Source of the DNA: Hirundichthys speculiger
Taxonomy: Eukaryota > Chordata > Actinopteri > Beloniformes > Exocoetidae
Direction: 5' to 3'
NCBI GenBank assembly: GCA_018398805.1
Contig: JAGFBZ010001941.1
Coordinates: 124,001 to 188,000, forward strand
Length of the DNA stretch: 64,000 nt
The notes below the pieces were generated by a model. The model did no database searches. It worked only from the letters and a program-made list of their open reading frames with translations, and was not told where the DNA came from. A program made the translations under genes and the position numbers. Each line of letters begins with the position of its first letter. Within the stretch, counting starts at the first letter, position 1. Below, piece after piece: positions 11,440 through 23,272 of the stretch.

Positions 11440-11884
11440 TTAGTTACATGAGAGTTGGGCAAAAGGAGAAGCGCGAACCGACATCCGCGAAGCCGTACCC
11501 AGTGGCGCTCCTGTGTAGCTGTCCTCATATTTAAGAGTGCAAAAAGAGTTTTAGCTGTTAAAACCATTTGCCAAAGAAGAAATTAGCGGCCGCATGAGTG
11601 GGTCAGAGCAGACGGGTAACTGAGCTATAGGGCACACATCTATGACTGAGGATTTTTTTTTTTCGCCGGTTGAGGGTTTGTGTATTGTCTCTCGTGGCAG
11701 GAGCTGCCCTAGATGACCACGGGTCAGCGTAAGTGGCATCGTGTATACTTGTGTTAATTATTGTTTATGAAACTGTGAGACCTGTGTAATGTTGTTAACC
11801 ATGTAGAGGGCAGAGAGAGTTGTGTGCAGCATCCAGGTGAAGGTTGAGGCTCTCCAGCTATGAGCTAGAGTAAGTGAACACATG
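11440..11884. other. Gap between the two Harbinger-like elements
   Basis: No gene or repeat is recognised. The last three bases (atg, 11882-11884) are the left target duplication of the next element. Confidence 0.55.
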
Positions 11885-12553
11885 GGGCCAATTCCAATTC
11901 CTCCCTTAACCCTCAATCTCAACCCTCGCCCTTAACCCTCAATCTCAACCCTCGCCCTTAACCCGCAATCTCAACCCTCGCCCTTAACCCTCAATCTCAA
12001 CCCTTGCCCTTAACCCTCAGTCTTTGGCCCTCAATATCGGCCCTCAAAAGTAAGAGCAAGGACTATCTCGTGACTTAGAAATGAGACACCCCTTGAGTGC
12101 AGTTACGTCTTCAGACTGTGGGGGGCGGCCTTACGCCAAAGCTACATCCAGTCTGTCAAGAAAACGATGACGACGAAGAAGAAGAAGAAGAAGAAGAAGA
12201 AGAAGAAGAAGAAGAAAACATAGAAGAATAAGATAATATAAATATAAATTACTAAGACAATAAGATAGTTTCGTAACATTTATATCTTTATTAACTACAA
12301 AAACATGTACATTTGTAGCTCGCTTTTTTCGGCGCCAACCTTTTCGAAGACGTAAATACATAGTGCCTTCTGGGTAGCCCTTACTTCCAAGGGTGGTGCC
12401 GGAGAATCTCAATATTGAGGGTGATACAGCCCTCAAACTTGTCCCTCAACTTGACTTTCTAAGAATCGGGACAGCACTTGCACTTAACGGGAGCGCGCAT
12501 TTTTGAGATTGAGGGTTGAGATTGAGGGTTAAGGGAGGAATTGGAATTCACCC
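11885..12553. mobile_element. Harbinger-like non-autonomous element, second copy
   Basis: It is flanked by atg at 11882-11884 and 12554-12556. Both terminal regions match 10507-11439. The left end has expanded to about five tandem 'cttaaccctcaatctcaacc' units. The core is a different sequence containing a GAA microsatellite. Confidence 0.75.
12174..12217 (+). repeat. (GAA)n microsatellite
   Basis: An almost uninterrupted GAA tract of about 14 units inside the Harbinger-like element. Confidence 0.9.
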
Positions 12554-12599
12554 ATGATTTTGTTTTCTGAATGTACTAGAAGTTCATTAAAAGTTAGAG

Positions 12600-12823
12600 C
12601 AGTGATTCTCAACCCTGGTCCTCGAGGCTCCCTATCCAGCAGGTTTTAGAGGTTTCCCTGCTTTATCACACCGTGATACAAGTGGCTGTGTCATCAACAG
12701 ACTTGTGCAGACTTTGAGGACAACCTGATAATGACCATTAATTAAAATCAGGTGTTTTGAAGCTGGGAAACCTCTAAAACCTGCTGGATAGGGGGTCACG
12801 AGGACCAGGGTTGAGAATCACTG
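12600..12823. mobile_element. Complete 224-bp hAT MITE (subfamily A) with perfect 8-bp duplication
   Basis: It is bounded by agttagag at 12592-12599 and 12824-12831. The ends 'cagtgattctcaaccctgg' and 'ccagggttgagaatcactg' are perfect complements. It closely resembles the copy at 445-668. Confidence 0.9.
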
Positions 12824-12831
12824 AGTTAGAG

Positions 12832-13161
12832 TGTATCTTTCAAAATGGATGTACTGTATAACTATGTACAGTATGTCGTTAATTCATGAGGTTTAAAGCT
12901 AAAGCCTGATGTGGAACATATATGTTATAATATGCATATTTTAAGATCGGAAGAGTGGTCCAGAACTGTATTGATGTATTTTTCTTCCCGGTTTAGGGAT
13001 AAGGTCACTGCTGTTGGTTGTTTGGTGCTCATTCTTGTTTCTGCTTTAGTTTGTTTTATTTTAAGAAGTTGTAAGACCTGCAGGAAAGAGAAGTTGATGC
13101 AGTTGACTTTATTTATTTTTTAAAATTTGTGCTCACTAGGGGCCAGTCGGGGTATTAAGGA
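12832..13161. other. Short intergenic stretch, nothing recognised
   Basis: It ends in attaagga (13154-13161), the left target duplication of the following element. A 70-residue frame here has no family motif. Confidence 0.5.
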
Positions 13162-14303
13162 TAGGGGTGCTCCAATCAGGGTTTTTGGGGCCGATCACCG
13201 ATCACTGAAATCAATATCGGCCGATCCGATACCGATCACCGATTGTATTTATTTCCCTTTGTTTCTTGCTGTCTTAGACCTTTTCGACTTGAAAATTGTG
13301 GACATGCGCCCCCTAGTGGCCCCGCCATAACTGGAGTGTGCGGTGCTCCACCAACTAACCCAAACACAGCAGCGTGGAGGATCTGTTACTGATAACGCAG
13401 ACATGTCTTGGATTGATGATGTTAGGCAGTGGCCTCCAGTTACAGATAAAGGTAGTTTATCGCTGTTTTTAATGATTGGTTATGGAAATAGCATGATCTA
13501 TTCCCATAATCAAACACTAAAAACTGTGGAACGCTGCAACGCTGGTTATAACTAACGTCAACAAGCCATAAAGATTATGCTACTGTAACGTTAACGCTAG
13601 CGGTAAATTAGGCTATGTGTTAATGTTATATTTAATTTATTTAATCATTCTCCTAAGTCATTCATTCATTCTTTCATTCATTGATTTATAGGCTTGTGCT
13701 AGTGCCGAGGGCTACAGTAGCGTCATACTGCTGTTCTTTCGGCCAGGTCGTCCGGGACTCTCAGCGAGACTATGAGTAGTACGAGACTGAATGTTAACGA
13801 AAACTCACCTGGCTGTATTCATTTGGAACAAAGTCCTTTCTGTTGATATTTTTCACCCACGTCTTCCTAACTTCTTGGTTGTCGGTGCGCCCAGGAAATC
13901 GGTGCAAACTGTATGGCTGCAAACAAGGCAGTCTTCGTGCAGTAAAGGCTTGTGTATTTCACATACTTTCTTCTTCCATTGTTGAATTTTCACGCCATTG
14001 TTGGCACAGTTTATGACGGAACATGTATTCCCACTCGACCGACTCGACATTATAAAAATATATATTTGTAGAAAGAGAAAAACACTGGTTAATCTGCGAG
14101 TTAATCTGTAGCACAACCCCGCAATGGCGGACGGGGTACTTCTGGGGGGCTGGCCCGAAACGGTCTATACACAGTGTATGGGCACGAGAATAGAGCGTTT
14201 TTGATCGGCTCTTTTGATCAGCTTTAATGACAATTCTGACCGATCCCGATCATATGCATATCGGCCGATCCGATCAGGTCACCGATCGATCGGAGCACCC
14301 CTA
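13162..14303. mobile_element. THAP-exon-bearing DNA transposon with 8-bp duplication
   Basis: It is flanked by attaagga at 13154-13161 and 14304-14311. The terminal 12 bp (taggggtgctcc) are perfect inverted complements. Both subterminal regions are packed with 'cgatc' and 'atcggccgatccgat' motifs, likely transposase-binding sites. The TAGGG ends suggest hAT. The 8-bp duplication with a THAP-type coding remnant would also fit the P superfamily. At 1142 bp it cannot be autonomous. Confidence 0.85.
13809..14050 (-). pseudogene. THAP-type zinc-finger exon remnant of a transposase
   Basis: Reading leftward from an ATG at 14050, the frame gives a Cys-rich start (CSVINC, then a segment with WKKK, C-x2-H and C-x2-C). 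A one-step frame change near the 'CLVCSH' region continues as HRFPGRTDNQEVRKTWV and RKDFVPNEYS. The HRFP, W and RKDFxPN elements are hallmarks of THAP DNA-binding domains, which are found in P-type transposases and in some hAT-derived proteins such as THAP12. The exon ends in a good donor (CAG followed by gtgagt, intron starting at 13808). The next exon, which should carry the C-x2-H half of the zinc site, is absent. Because of the frameshift and missing exons this is a relic, not a gene. A THAP relationship is inferred from motifs only. Confidence 0.7.
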
Positions 14304-14311
14304 ATTAAGGA

Positions 14312-16655
14312 TCCTACAAAATTATATTTTGTGTCCAGTCCTCTCCTTTGTTGATCTGGCCACACATAAATAAAGTCAGAGAAGGTTAGCATTAAAATCG
14401 TTTCCTAATCATTATGATTAGAAAGAAAAAACATGCAAGGCTGTGCTTGACTTAAGGAGAAAGTCCTGGTAGAATAATTAAAACCGAATTCTAAATGATT
14501 CTTGTTTCCGTTTTCTTTACTGAGTGCAGTTGCCAGTTTTGGACTTGGATCTGATAAGCCAATAAGCATCTGAGTAGTGCTGATATGAACCGTAGCTGAT
14601 GTCAGAAAAGCTTAAAAGTCTTTGAGCATATTTACCATCTACAGATGTCACAGAAAGTTTGACCAGTAAGTTTCAGAGAGGATAAAACAGAGGACGTTAA
14701 TGGTTCGGCCTAACCCTAACCCTTTGATCAGCAGCGGATTTGCTTTAATTACCCTGTACAAAGGCTGCGTGCAGAGACAGAGGTAATTATTGCTCACACA
14801 TTACAAGACATGCAGAGCGTTCCATTAATGTGGCGGCAACCGAACATGTCAGTGTCCTATCTGAATCACCTGCACACATCACCGTTGCCATAAAACTAGG
14901 CCACAAACATCTGACGAGGTCTGACCTGGCAACATTTACGTTTACGTTCAACACGGCTCAGGTCTGGATTACTGTCAGAGTGAAAGATTTATCTGACATG
15001 TGGTCAGCTGTTCAGAGGAATCTGACAGATCACGTCAGTAACAACGCTGCCTAAAACTTCTATTCTGTGGTTTCACCTACAATAATTAGCTGCATTTATT
15101 TTCTTTCTGAGCATTAAAGCACGAGAGGAAACGGTTCATTGTTTCTTTCACTATTAAGAATGACGACAAAGCTGAACAGCAAGAAGACTCCTGTCAGCTG
15201 TGACCTGGTATGAGCTTTGGGTTAACTGAAATGGCTGAGGCTCTGGTTCTTTCATCAAGAATAACGTAGGAGCCCCCTCCTAAATGTTTTTGTTTCAATG
15301 GACACCATACTGTTGTGGACCAACGTCTCTGCGATGGCAGTAAACTTCTGCTGCAACACCTCAACAGGTAATAATCAAGGTGTATCTGTTGTATCTCTCA
15401 CTCAAATGTTTCTTTCATTAAATTTGGGAAAAAGGAAAGCCACACACAATATAGAGGACAAGTGAAAAGCAGGTTATAGAAATATGACAGAAAGTACAGA
15501 ATAAGTGAGACAGTTATTGTTAATCTGTGTGAATAATTTGAATAAAACAGCATCAGTTTATGTATTGACTTAATTAGCTGATGAAGGGAGGACAGTTTTA
15601 CTCATTTTTTTATTGTTTCCCCTGGTCAGGTGTCAAATGTTTCCTCTAATTTCTACTTTTATGGACTCCTTTAGGGACTATTCCTTCGTTTCCTACCAAG
15701 CATGCCCATCTCCATTAAAGCAATTCTCCCACTGTGATGGTAATACAGAAACTAAACACGACAGATGACATCTACGCTCTGCCACTTCCTGCCAGGGTCC
15801 CTGCTTAGCTCTGAATCATCTGAGTCCATCGAGTGTGTGCGCTCTTGTTATTGCTCGGGTGTATGCGGTCGTCCTGGGTCCCACAGGGGGACCGCACGAA
15901 CACAAAGTGAGGATAAATTTACCCTGTCAGGCAATAGTGTGGCTGGAGGGGAGGCCAGCCACGTGCCAACTCTGCATGCTGTCAGAAGCCATCATACGCA
16001 ACGCACACACACACACACACACACAAACACACCAATTAACGTGAGACAGACTTCAAATGCAGATGCACAACCGCTAACACTCAGGCTCAACAACAACACA
16101 CAAACTCATTTCCATGTCACATTCGTGAACATCACTGAAAACACTCCTTCAAAACGCCTTTCAGAGCCTGCAAAATACATCAGACTCTGAAATGTTAAGA
16201 CACATGAGCCGCGACAGTCCTAACCTCCCTTCTCACACGAAACCTCAAACACGAGTCGGCGTCTCCGTCACCTGTTTGTCTGCATTCACATCGCCTCCTC
16301 TTTCGTTACAAACCAAGGAAGATGAAAATCTCTCATTGTCTGTCTGTGCTGACTCAAGTATAATGAAAATTTTGTTTCTTGTTCAAATGTCATTTGAGAC
16401 ATTTACTCGAACATTCATTTCAAATTCTCAGACTAAAAGAAATATCAGCTTAATTTCTGTGCATTTTGAGATTTGGAGCCTCAAGTCAGAACAAATTATA
16501 AAGAGGGAGAAACTACAGTGCTTTTTTACTTTTCACTTGATTCTTCAAGTGATTCTAGTTCTTTACACTAACCTTATCTAAAACCCTCTTTTTAGGCCCA
16601 TCCAGGCTGACTATTAACCATTATTAGCAACATATCATAACCTTTAAGGTGCCAG
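14312..16655. other. Intergenic with a CA microsatellite
   Basis: A (CA)n tract occupies about 16003-16024. Open frames at 14830-15054, 15765-16190 and 16192-16581 lack domain motifs, and the second is partly built from the CA repeat. No exon can be supported. Confidence 0.5.
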
Positions 16656-17005
16656 AGTTTTTTCAAGAAAATATACAATTTTAATATCAAGATTTCAAAA
16701 AGCTATAACCTGAAAGCAGTATGAGATAAAGGTAAACTGTCAATGAGAAAATTGCTCAGTATGACTCAAAGTCTGTGATGGGAATGAAATTATTCATATA
16801 ATTTACATATTATGACGTCACAAGGTGGTGGCCATATTGGAAAAGGTTCAATTTTGATGTTAAGGTTTCAAAAGGCTATAACTTTAAAGTGGTTTGAGAT
16901 AAAGGCATACTGTAAATGAGAAATATCTTCAGTATGAACCAACATTTGGAATGGAAGCAAATTTGTCATCTAATTTGATAATTGTGACATCACCTGCCCA
17001 AACCT
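16656..17005 (+). repeat. Diverged tandem duplication, unit about 160-190 bp
   Basis: Unit 1 (16656-16845) and unit 2 (16846-17005) share ordered phrases such as 'tttcaaaaggctataac', 'gagataaaggcatactgt' and 'aatgagaaa', ending near 'gtgacatcac' and 'atgacgtcac'. They are well diverged, so this is an old duplication or a satellite relic. Confidence 0.7.
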
Positions 17006-18661
17006 GCCCGGTAGTCCTCAATTTCAGATTTTTCTTCACCCTTCACAAGCGACACACTTGCTACAACCGACTACTCAGAGTCACCGTGTTTATGGACCAT
17101 CGGTGGAAGCTGGAGTACCACATGTAAACCCGTGAAAGTATGGAGAGAAAGCACAAACACCCATACAGAAAAGCTCCAGGAAAGATTCAAAGTTAGGAAT
17201 CTTCATGCCTTTAAGTGACAGTACTTACTGCTGTGCAGTTTAGAGGATGGGGCAGAGGTGGGGGCTTCAGCACAACATGGTGTTGGTGCAGGCTGCAGGA
17301 AAAAAAAATGCTTTCAGGACACAGAATCCAGTTTTCCTGACCTAACATGTTTTTCTGCTCTCCTCTTCTTATTGCCTTTGTAAAGCACTTTGAGTTGCCT
17401 TTGTGCATGAAATGTGCTTCACAAATAAACTTGCCTTGTGGAACAGAGATAGCTCTCCTGTCTGGATGCATTTTGTGCAGGTGAAAGGACAGCACGCCAC
17501 TGATGCCTCTAACAACAAACACAGACGTGCGTGCTACTCCTTTTAGACTGGAGGATTATGTTCCCAGAGAGTTGATGGAGTTCCAGATGGATGTAAAAGC
17601 CAGAATAATGTGGGGGTGATAGAAGCTAGCAGTTTACTCCCTGCAGCAACTTCTATCTCTCACTGGGCATCAGACTGCCAGAAGCCAGACCGGAGTGCTC
17701 GGGTTTCCCGCTCAACAGGAAAGAGGACGCTCAAAGGCTTCGTTTCTAATTCAATAGTTTGTGCCTACTCTTCTTTTTTTGTTTTTCCCTCCCTCATTTT
17801 GATGTTTCAGGCAACATAACATGGTTCATTTTCCTGTATGGAGTCTGATCTCTAGTCTTAAAACATCACCATTAGTTATGTTACATTCCAATACATGATT
17901 GAAAACTATACACTACTGTGACAGCAATGCTAGCAGTTACTTGCCAACACTGATAAATCAGCAGTACAGTGCCATAGTTCTGCACTGACTCTACATTTAT
18001 CTGAAAAAGGTTTCTGTCTTTGCCTTGATTTCTATCAAACCTTCTCTTTTCCTGATCTCTAACATCTAAGCTCAAAATGGTAGGACTGAGGTCATCAAAA
18101 CTCCTGTGTGGATACATATTTTATATTCATATTCAGCTTCTAATTAGCTGCTATTACGCACTCAGCCTTAGACGGGCCGTCGGTGGGCATATGCTGCTGA
18201 CAATCAACTAAAGTGATCTCACATTGTTGACATGATGGGAGAACAGATACCTGCTGTTTCTGGAAAAAATTTAAAATACTAGATGTAAAATAGAGCTGAG
18301 GCAGGTTAAGATCCACAAAATCCATCTACTGAGTGTGCACGAGCAGTAGTTAGTACCTATGGTTCTGCCGAGCATGTGAGTGGGGTGTTAACGTCTGTGG
18401 TGCATCAGTTTAACTGAGCTTCTAACATAGCTAGCTTAACTTTGCTTCTCACAAAACCAGCCATGTAATTCCAGCAAATATGTGCACAAACGGACCCCTA
18501 ACAAGCAAGGCTCAAACCTCTGAGCCGACCCCTCAGTCCACTGAGCACAACTCTAATTCTCTGAGCGGGTGCATTGCCCTCTAACATCAGCTGTGCCACA
18601 TTTTGACTTCATTCATCAAACATTATTCTAGTTTTTCTGCATTTTACTGTTGCTAGAAAAT
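17006..18661. other. Intergenic, with a LINE-tail-like fragment near 17340-17440
   Basis: The segment 'gtaaagcactttgagttgcc' followed by 'cacaaataaacttgcc' is the usual 3' tail of a fish non-LTR element in plus orientation. The remainder shows no gene. Confidence 0.5.
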
Positions 18662-18665
18662 TTAA

Positions 18666-19073
18666 AGGTGGGGTAGGTGTTCTTTGAAAAAACGGTTCCA
18701 GCAATCCAACTCAAGTGAGATTTTGAAAATATACACTCCCTCCCTCCTCCCAAAGGCTCCACCTCCTCCTCTTCAGCTCATCCCTCGAAACCACGCCTTC
18801 ACACGATTCACGACTTCATGAACAGCAGGGAGGGAGGGAGGGGTGGGTGGGAGTGCATTGATTTTTGATGGATGTATTAGGCAGCCAATGAAAGTAATGA
18901 TGATCACTATTTTGATTGGTCAGAGTTTTTTTCTGATTATACCCTCTAGACCGGAACAAAACGTTCCGTTTTTTTTTGCAAACATTTTATTTCAGTGGGT
19001 GTAATGGGAATGTGAAAAGGTTTTCAGGCAATATTGTAAAAAGTGCTGCAAAAACAGAACACCTACCCCACCT
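18666..19073. mobile_element. Kolobok-like MITE with TTAA duplication
   Basis: It is bounded by TTAA at 18662-18665 and 19074-19077. Its termini 'aggtggggtaggtgttct' and 'agaacacctaccccacct' are perfect 18-bp complements. TTAA target duplications are used by Kolobok and piggyBac. The AGG start is unlike piggyBac's CCC, so Kolobok is favoured. The interior has no coding capacity. Confidence 0.8.
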
Positions 19074-19280
19074 TTAAGTCAGTTGCCCTATGAATTATGA
19101 CAATTCTGGCTACTGGGGAAGATCTGTTCCACTGACAAAGGGATGATTGTTGGCAAGCTAGGTGGCCTTGAAACCCCTGTTACAGCTTTGTGGTACCTAC
19201 TTCCAATACAAAACTAGGCTGGATGCAGTTTAAGATGGGGGAGCTGATCACTATCGCTCTCTTTTTAAAAAAATTACATA

Positions 19281-19647
19281 CATTCATGGAAAAAATTATT
19301 AGACCACCCTTGTTTTCTTCAGTTTCTTGTTCATTTTAATGCCTGGTACAACTAAAGGTACATTTGTTTGGACGAACATAACGATAACCACAAAGATTGC
19401 TAATAATAGTTTTATTTAAGAACTGATATCTTACCATTTTCCATGGTTTTCTTGATTATAACCTAAATCACTTAAGTTTTTACATCAATAGCTATGGCGT
19501 TGTACTGCAAAAAACACTGCTTTTATGCATTCAGTGTTTTCTTTTCTGTCTGTTTTAGTCACATGATGACGTTTAGTGGTACCAGGTATTAAAATGAACA
19601 AGAAAGTGAAGAAAAAAATGGTGGTATAATAATTATTTCTATGATTG
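19281..19647 (+). mobile_element. Mariner-type MITE, copy 1
   Basis: It is flanked by TA, with 'cattcatggaaaaaattatt' at the left and a diverged complement at the right. It is collinear and highly similar to 34396-34761 but has more terminal mutations, so this is the more decayed copy. Confidence 0.8.
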
Positions 19648-19649
19648 TA

Positions 19650-21309
19650 TATGGGGTATTGTAGTTCATAGTACAATAGCTCTGTTTTGTTTGTTTCTAT
19701 TTTTTGTTTGTGTGTGTGTGTTTTAAACAATTAATTTGTAATACCCATGTTGCGTTTCTGTGTAAGTCTATCCTCCTGGTTGTTTGACTAACTGTAAGGT
19801 TTATTCTTTTACTCTGCAGCTTTAATACATTACTTACAAAAAGCAAAATGACATTAATAACTATTTAGTATTGTTGCCAGAAAATATCCAACTCAGGCTT
19901 GCCATGAGCGCATTTGACAAAAATAGGAAACGCTCACACAGGCACACGCACGCTTCTATCCGACTGTGGAGACATGTTTATGAATGATGGATTGCCTGGT
20001 GGAGGCAGAGAGAGGAAATGCTGAATATTCATAGCCCTTTTTAAAGCAGACCTCCTCCGGCTATGACGGACATCAGTCGTATGGTGAAGGTCGGAGAAAA
20101 GCTGACTCATGTTAAATAGCACATGGCACCCCCCTTTCACCCCCTCCTAAAAACTACTGTCCACTCAGCATGTGACACATCCCATCTGTAGTCAGACAGC
20201 GGCACACGTACGAATAATTTGGACTACGCACGCGTATGCCTAAACCCATATACATACTGGAAATGCACGAGAAGGCTGCATTCACGCATCAATACACACG
20301 CCAGCCACACAGAAATGCATACATTAAAAAAAAAAAAGTAATGTGAGATGGAAGAAAAGAAGTTTCTATTTATATCGTAATAAAAGCACACACGCACAAT
20401 GTCTTAAAGTATACAGTACATGAAGTCCACATGCACACACACACAAATGTCAGACCCCAACTGCCAATTCATCACTCAGCTTCTCCTCACTCGGGATTGG
20501 GTTACTCAGTTTGGAGAGTCGTGTACCGTGAACCGTGATTGGTGGACTCGCGGGAGCATGTTAATCTTGACACATATTGAAGCAGAGGGTAGATCCTCAG
20601 AATACCAACAAGATATGCGGTACAAAAAGGACAAGGGCAGACAGTTTTATCCCTACATTATCCAAATTAGTTTCTAATCTCCTACTTTTTTTTTTAGATT
20701 ACATTTATGTTGCAAATAAATCTATCTTCTAACAAATGGAGTTCAGTGTGTACCGTTTTCAACTGCCCCTCCATGCTTTCGTTCACAGCATTTTTCAATT
20801 TTAAGCACAGCTTTTGCTTTTAAGATACTTAATTCAACATGGACTGTTCAAATGACACCAAACTGACAAGATAAATCCAGAAAAATCCACGGTATCTTAA
20901 TATTGATCCTTCTAATTTTTGTTAAAAGCAGATATGTTGGATGAGAAACAGCCTGCCTGCTGTTCAGTGAAAACGAACTGCCACCCCAGAAATTAAGGTA
21001 GAATACAAAAAAATTAATCTATAATATGATCAGAAACTCATTGTCTGAAATCTTTTCACCTCAGAATGAGTAGCAATAATGCAATTACTGTGATACATTA
21101 CAGAGCAAAATAAAGGCATCTCTCATATTTGCCACAGCAACACTAATGTTTTGTTGCATTGTCAAGGCAACATTTGAGCATACTGTGCTTTATGGTCAGG
21201 TAAATGTAGTTTAGCATGGTTGTTGCTGTCAATTTTTATTGAAGCAGTTATCTCTACGTACACAGGGCTTCATTCATGAAATTTGAGTACAACAGATGTG
21301 CGAGTAAAC
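19650..21309. other. Intergenic, no gene seen
   Basis: Simple AT-rich sequence with no recognisable repeat except short A and T runs. A frame at 20420-20677 has no family motif. Confidence 0.5.
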
Positions 21310-21317
21310 CATTAGAA

Positions 21318-21678
21318 CAGCCATTCTCAAAATTCAGAATACCAAAGCCCAATTTGAAATGTGAAAAATCTCCGCGGCCCACCGAAACCTTTAATCACAA
21401 CTGTGATCACCATTCAGGACTAGAAGCTATGTTCTGATATTTATGTAAGGGGTCAACAAATAAGGTGACACTTGTCATATTAAGTTAAGATGACAGTAGT
21501 ATAACACTTAACTGGTTTGTTTTGTTACTTCTTAATGTTTTGAAATCATGTCGTTAATATTTTACAATAATTAAAAACATATTTTAAAAGATCGAGGATT
21601 TTAATGACCTCTCACGGCCCACGTGCAGTACCGCGACGGCCCACCAGGGAGCCGCAGCCCACACTTTGGGAATCGCTG
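21318..21678. mobile_element. hAT non-autonomous element with perfect 8-bp duplication
   Basis: It is bounded by cattagaa at 21310-21317 and 21679-21686. The imperfect inverted termini are 'cagccattctcaaa' and 'tttgggaatcgctg'. The GC-rich subterminal 'cggcccac' motifs contrast with an AT-rich core. No transposase is present. Confidence 0.85.
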
Positions 21679-21889
21679 CATTAGAAGAATGAAATTTACA
21701 CGCCTTCCGGTGTTCATGAAAATGTTAGTTCCTAACGTTTCACAGCTACAAACAAAACTCCTCCTGCCACTGACTGTGTCTAAAAAAAAGTACCATCTGC
21801 AAATTGACTTATTAGAGCAACAAAAAGAATTGCTTACAAATTTTGTGGGTAAAACTTTTAATTTCAGGAAAGGAAACAAACAATGGACA

Positions 21890-23272
21890 GTTTTGACCTG
21901 GTTGATGCTGAGATGCTTGGTAATCTCCCAAATTAATCTGACCACCTACCTTTTACATCCAATTCCCACTTTGCTTTTGAAAACCTTTTATGAATCCTTT
22001 GAAAGTGAGCTTTTAAACATTGTGATTTGCTCTCTTCAGATGGGTGTCTTCCCTTCTGCTTTTAAAACAGTCCTGCTGAAACCCTTGCTGAACAAAAGCA
22101 GTATGAATCCTGACGTTTTTAATAACTACAGACCAGTATCCAACTTGCCATTTTTAAGCAAAATTTTAGAGAAACTTGTTTTTATTCAGTTTTATTTAAT
22201 TGTTGTCTGTTGGTGAGAGATTTCAGTCTGGTTTTAAGATCAACCACAGTACAGAGACAGCCTTGTTAAAGATCATTAATGATCTTTTCAATTCAATTCA
22301 ATTCAATTTTATTTATATAGCGTCTGTTACAATGACAATTGTCTCTAGGCGCTTTACAGAGACCCAGAGCATGACCCCCGAGCAAATATCATCAACTAAG
22401 ATTATATCATTAAATACAATCAATGATAATGGCAGGTAAAAAACTCCCACGTAGGGAGAAAAAAAAACCTTTATACCAAACAGTGGCAAGGAAAAACTCC
22501 ACTTTAAGAGGAGGAAACCTTGAGCAGGACCTGGCTCATATGGGGGACCTTCCTGTACTTACTTACTTGCATCTTAGGTGCAGCTTGGACTCATCACAAG
22601 ATCTCAGTCTTGGCGCTACTGGATCTAACTGCAGCCTTTGCCATAGTAGATCACCCAATCCTTCTAAATAGATTCAGGCATCTGGTTGGCTTCTCTGGTA
22701 CTGTTTTTGACTGGTTCCAGTCCTATCTCAAAGATAGAAGATTTCTTGTGAGTATGGATACATGCTCCTCGGGGATCCATTAAATAGAATGCGGTGTGCC
22801 TCAAGGCTCAATTTTAGGCCCAAAGCTTTTTAATTTATATATGCTTCCTCTTCGAGATGTCATAAGGTGACATGGCATTAGTTTTCACAGCTATGCTGAT
22901 GATACACAGCTGTACATTGCCATGTCTCCTGAAGATTGATAACCTTTCTAACTGTATTTTTGATATTTAACCTTGGATGGCAGAAAACTTCCTGCAACTC
23001 AACTAGTTTTAGTTATTGGTTCTAAGGCTAAGAGAGAGAAACATTTGTCAAAATTACATGCATAGTGTGCCCTCACTGGTACTTCCATGCCCAACCATTC
23101 TATCCATATTTCTTATTTCTTTTTATATTTGATTACACATTTTATCATCAATAGGGATTAGGGGTAAAGGGAAATGGGTAGGCGGGACTCTGTTTTTACT
23201 TCGTAAAGCACTTTGTGCTGCATTTTAATTGTACTAAAAGTGCTATAGAAATAAAGTTTGATTGATTTAGTA
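21890..23272 (+). pseudogene. L2-like LINE, reverse-transcriptase region, degenerate
   Basis: The reverse transcriptase of a non-LTR retrotransposon is readable in pieces. There is a segment with NNYRPVSNLPFLSKILEK (fingers), then FQSGF and STETALL, then ISVLALLDLTAAFAIVDH (first catalytic block), GVPQGSILGP, and SYADDTQLYIA, which holds the catalytic YADD box. Stops and frame changes separate the pieces, and the endonuclease half is missing. The 3' end is a typical fish LINE tail ('aaagtgctatagaaataaag' near 23240-23260). A second repeat is inserted at about 22286-22550. Assignment to the L2 group rests on the DLTAAF and YADDTQLY style of motifs. It cannot be active. Confidence 0.85.
22286..22550 (-). 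repeat. SINE/LINE-tail repeat inserted in the LINE
   Basis: On the plus strand it starts with tandem 'ttcaa' units, then 'ttttatttatatagcg' and 'aggcgctttacagagac', the reverse complement of a common fish retroelement 3' end. The LINE coding sequence breaks before it (near IINDL) and resumes after it (near ISVLALLD), showing that it is an insertion. Confidence 0.7.

Noticed and set aside
14711..14724. Interstitial telomere repeat
   Set aside because: Only two 'ctaaccctaaccct' units occur, too few to be meaningful.
15765..16190. 141-residue open frame as a possible gene
   Set aside because: Part of it is translated CA microsatellite (Thr-His runs), there is no domain motif, and no splice or promoter context supports it.
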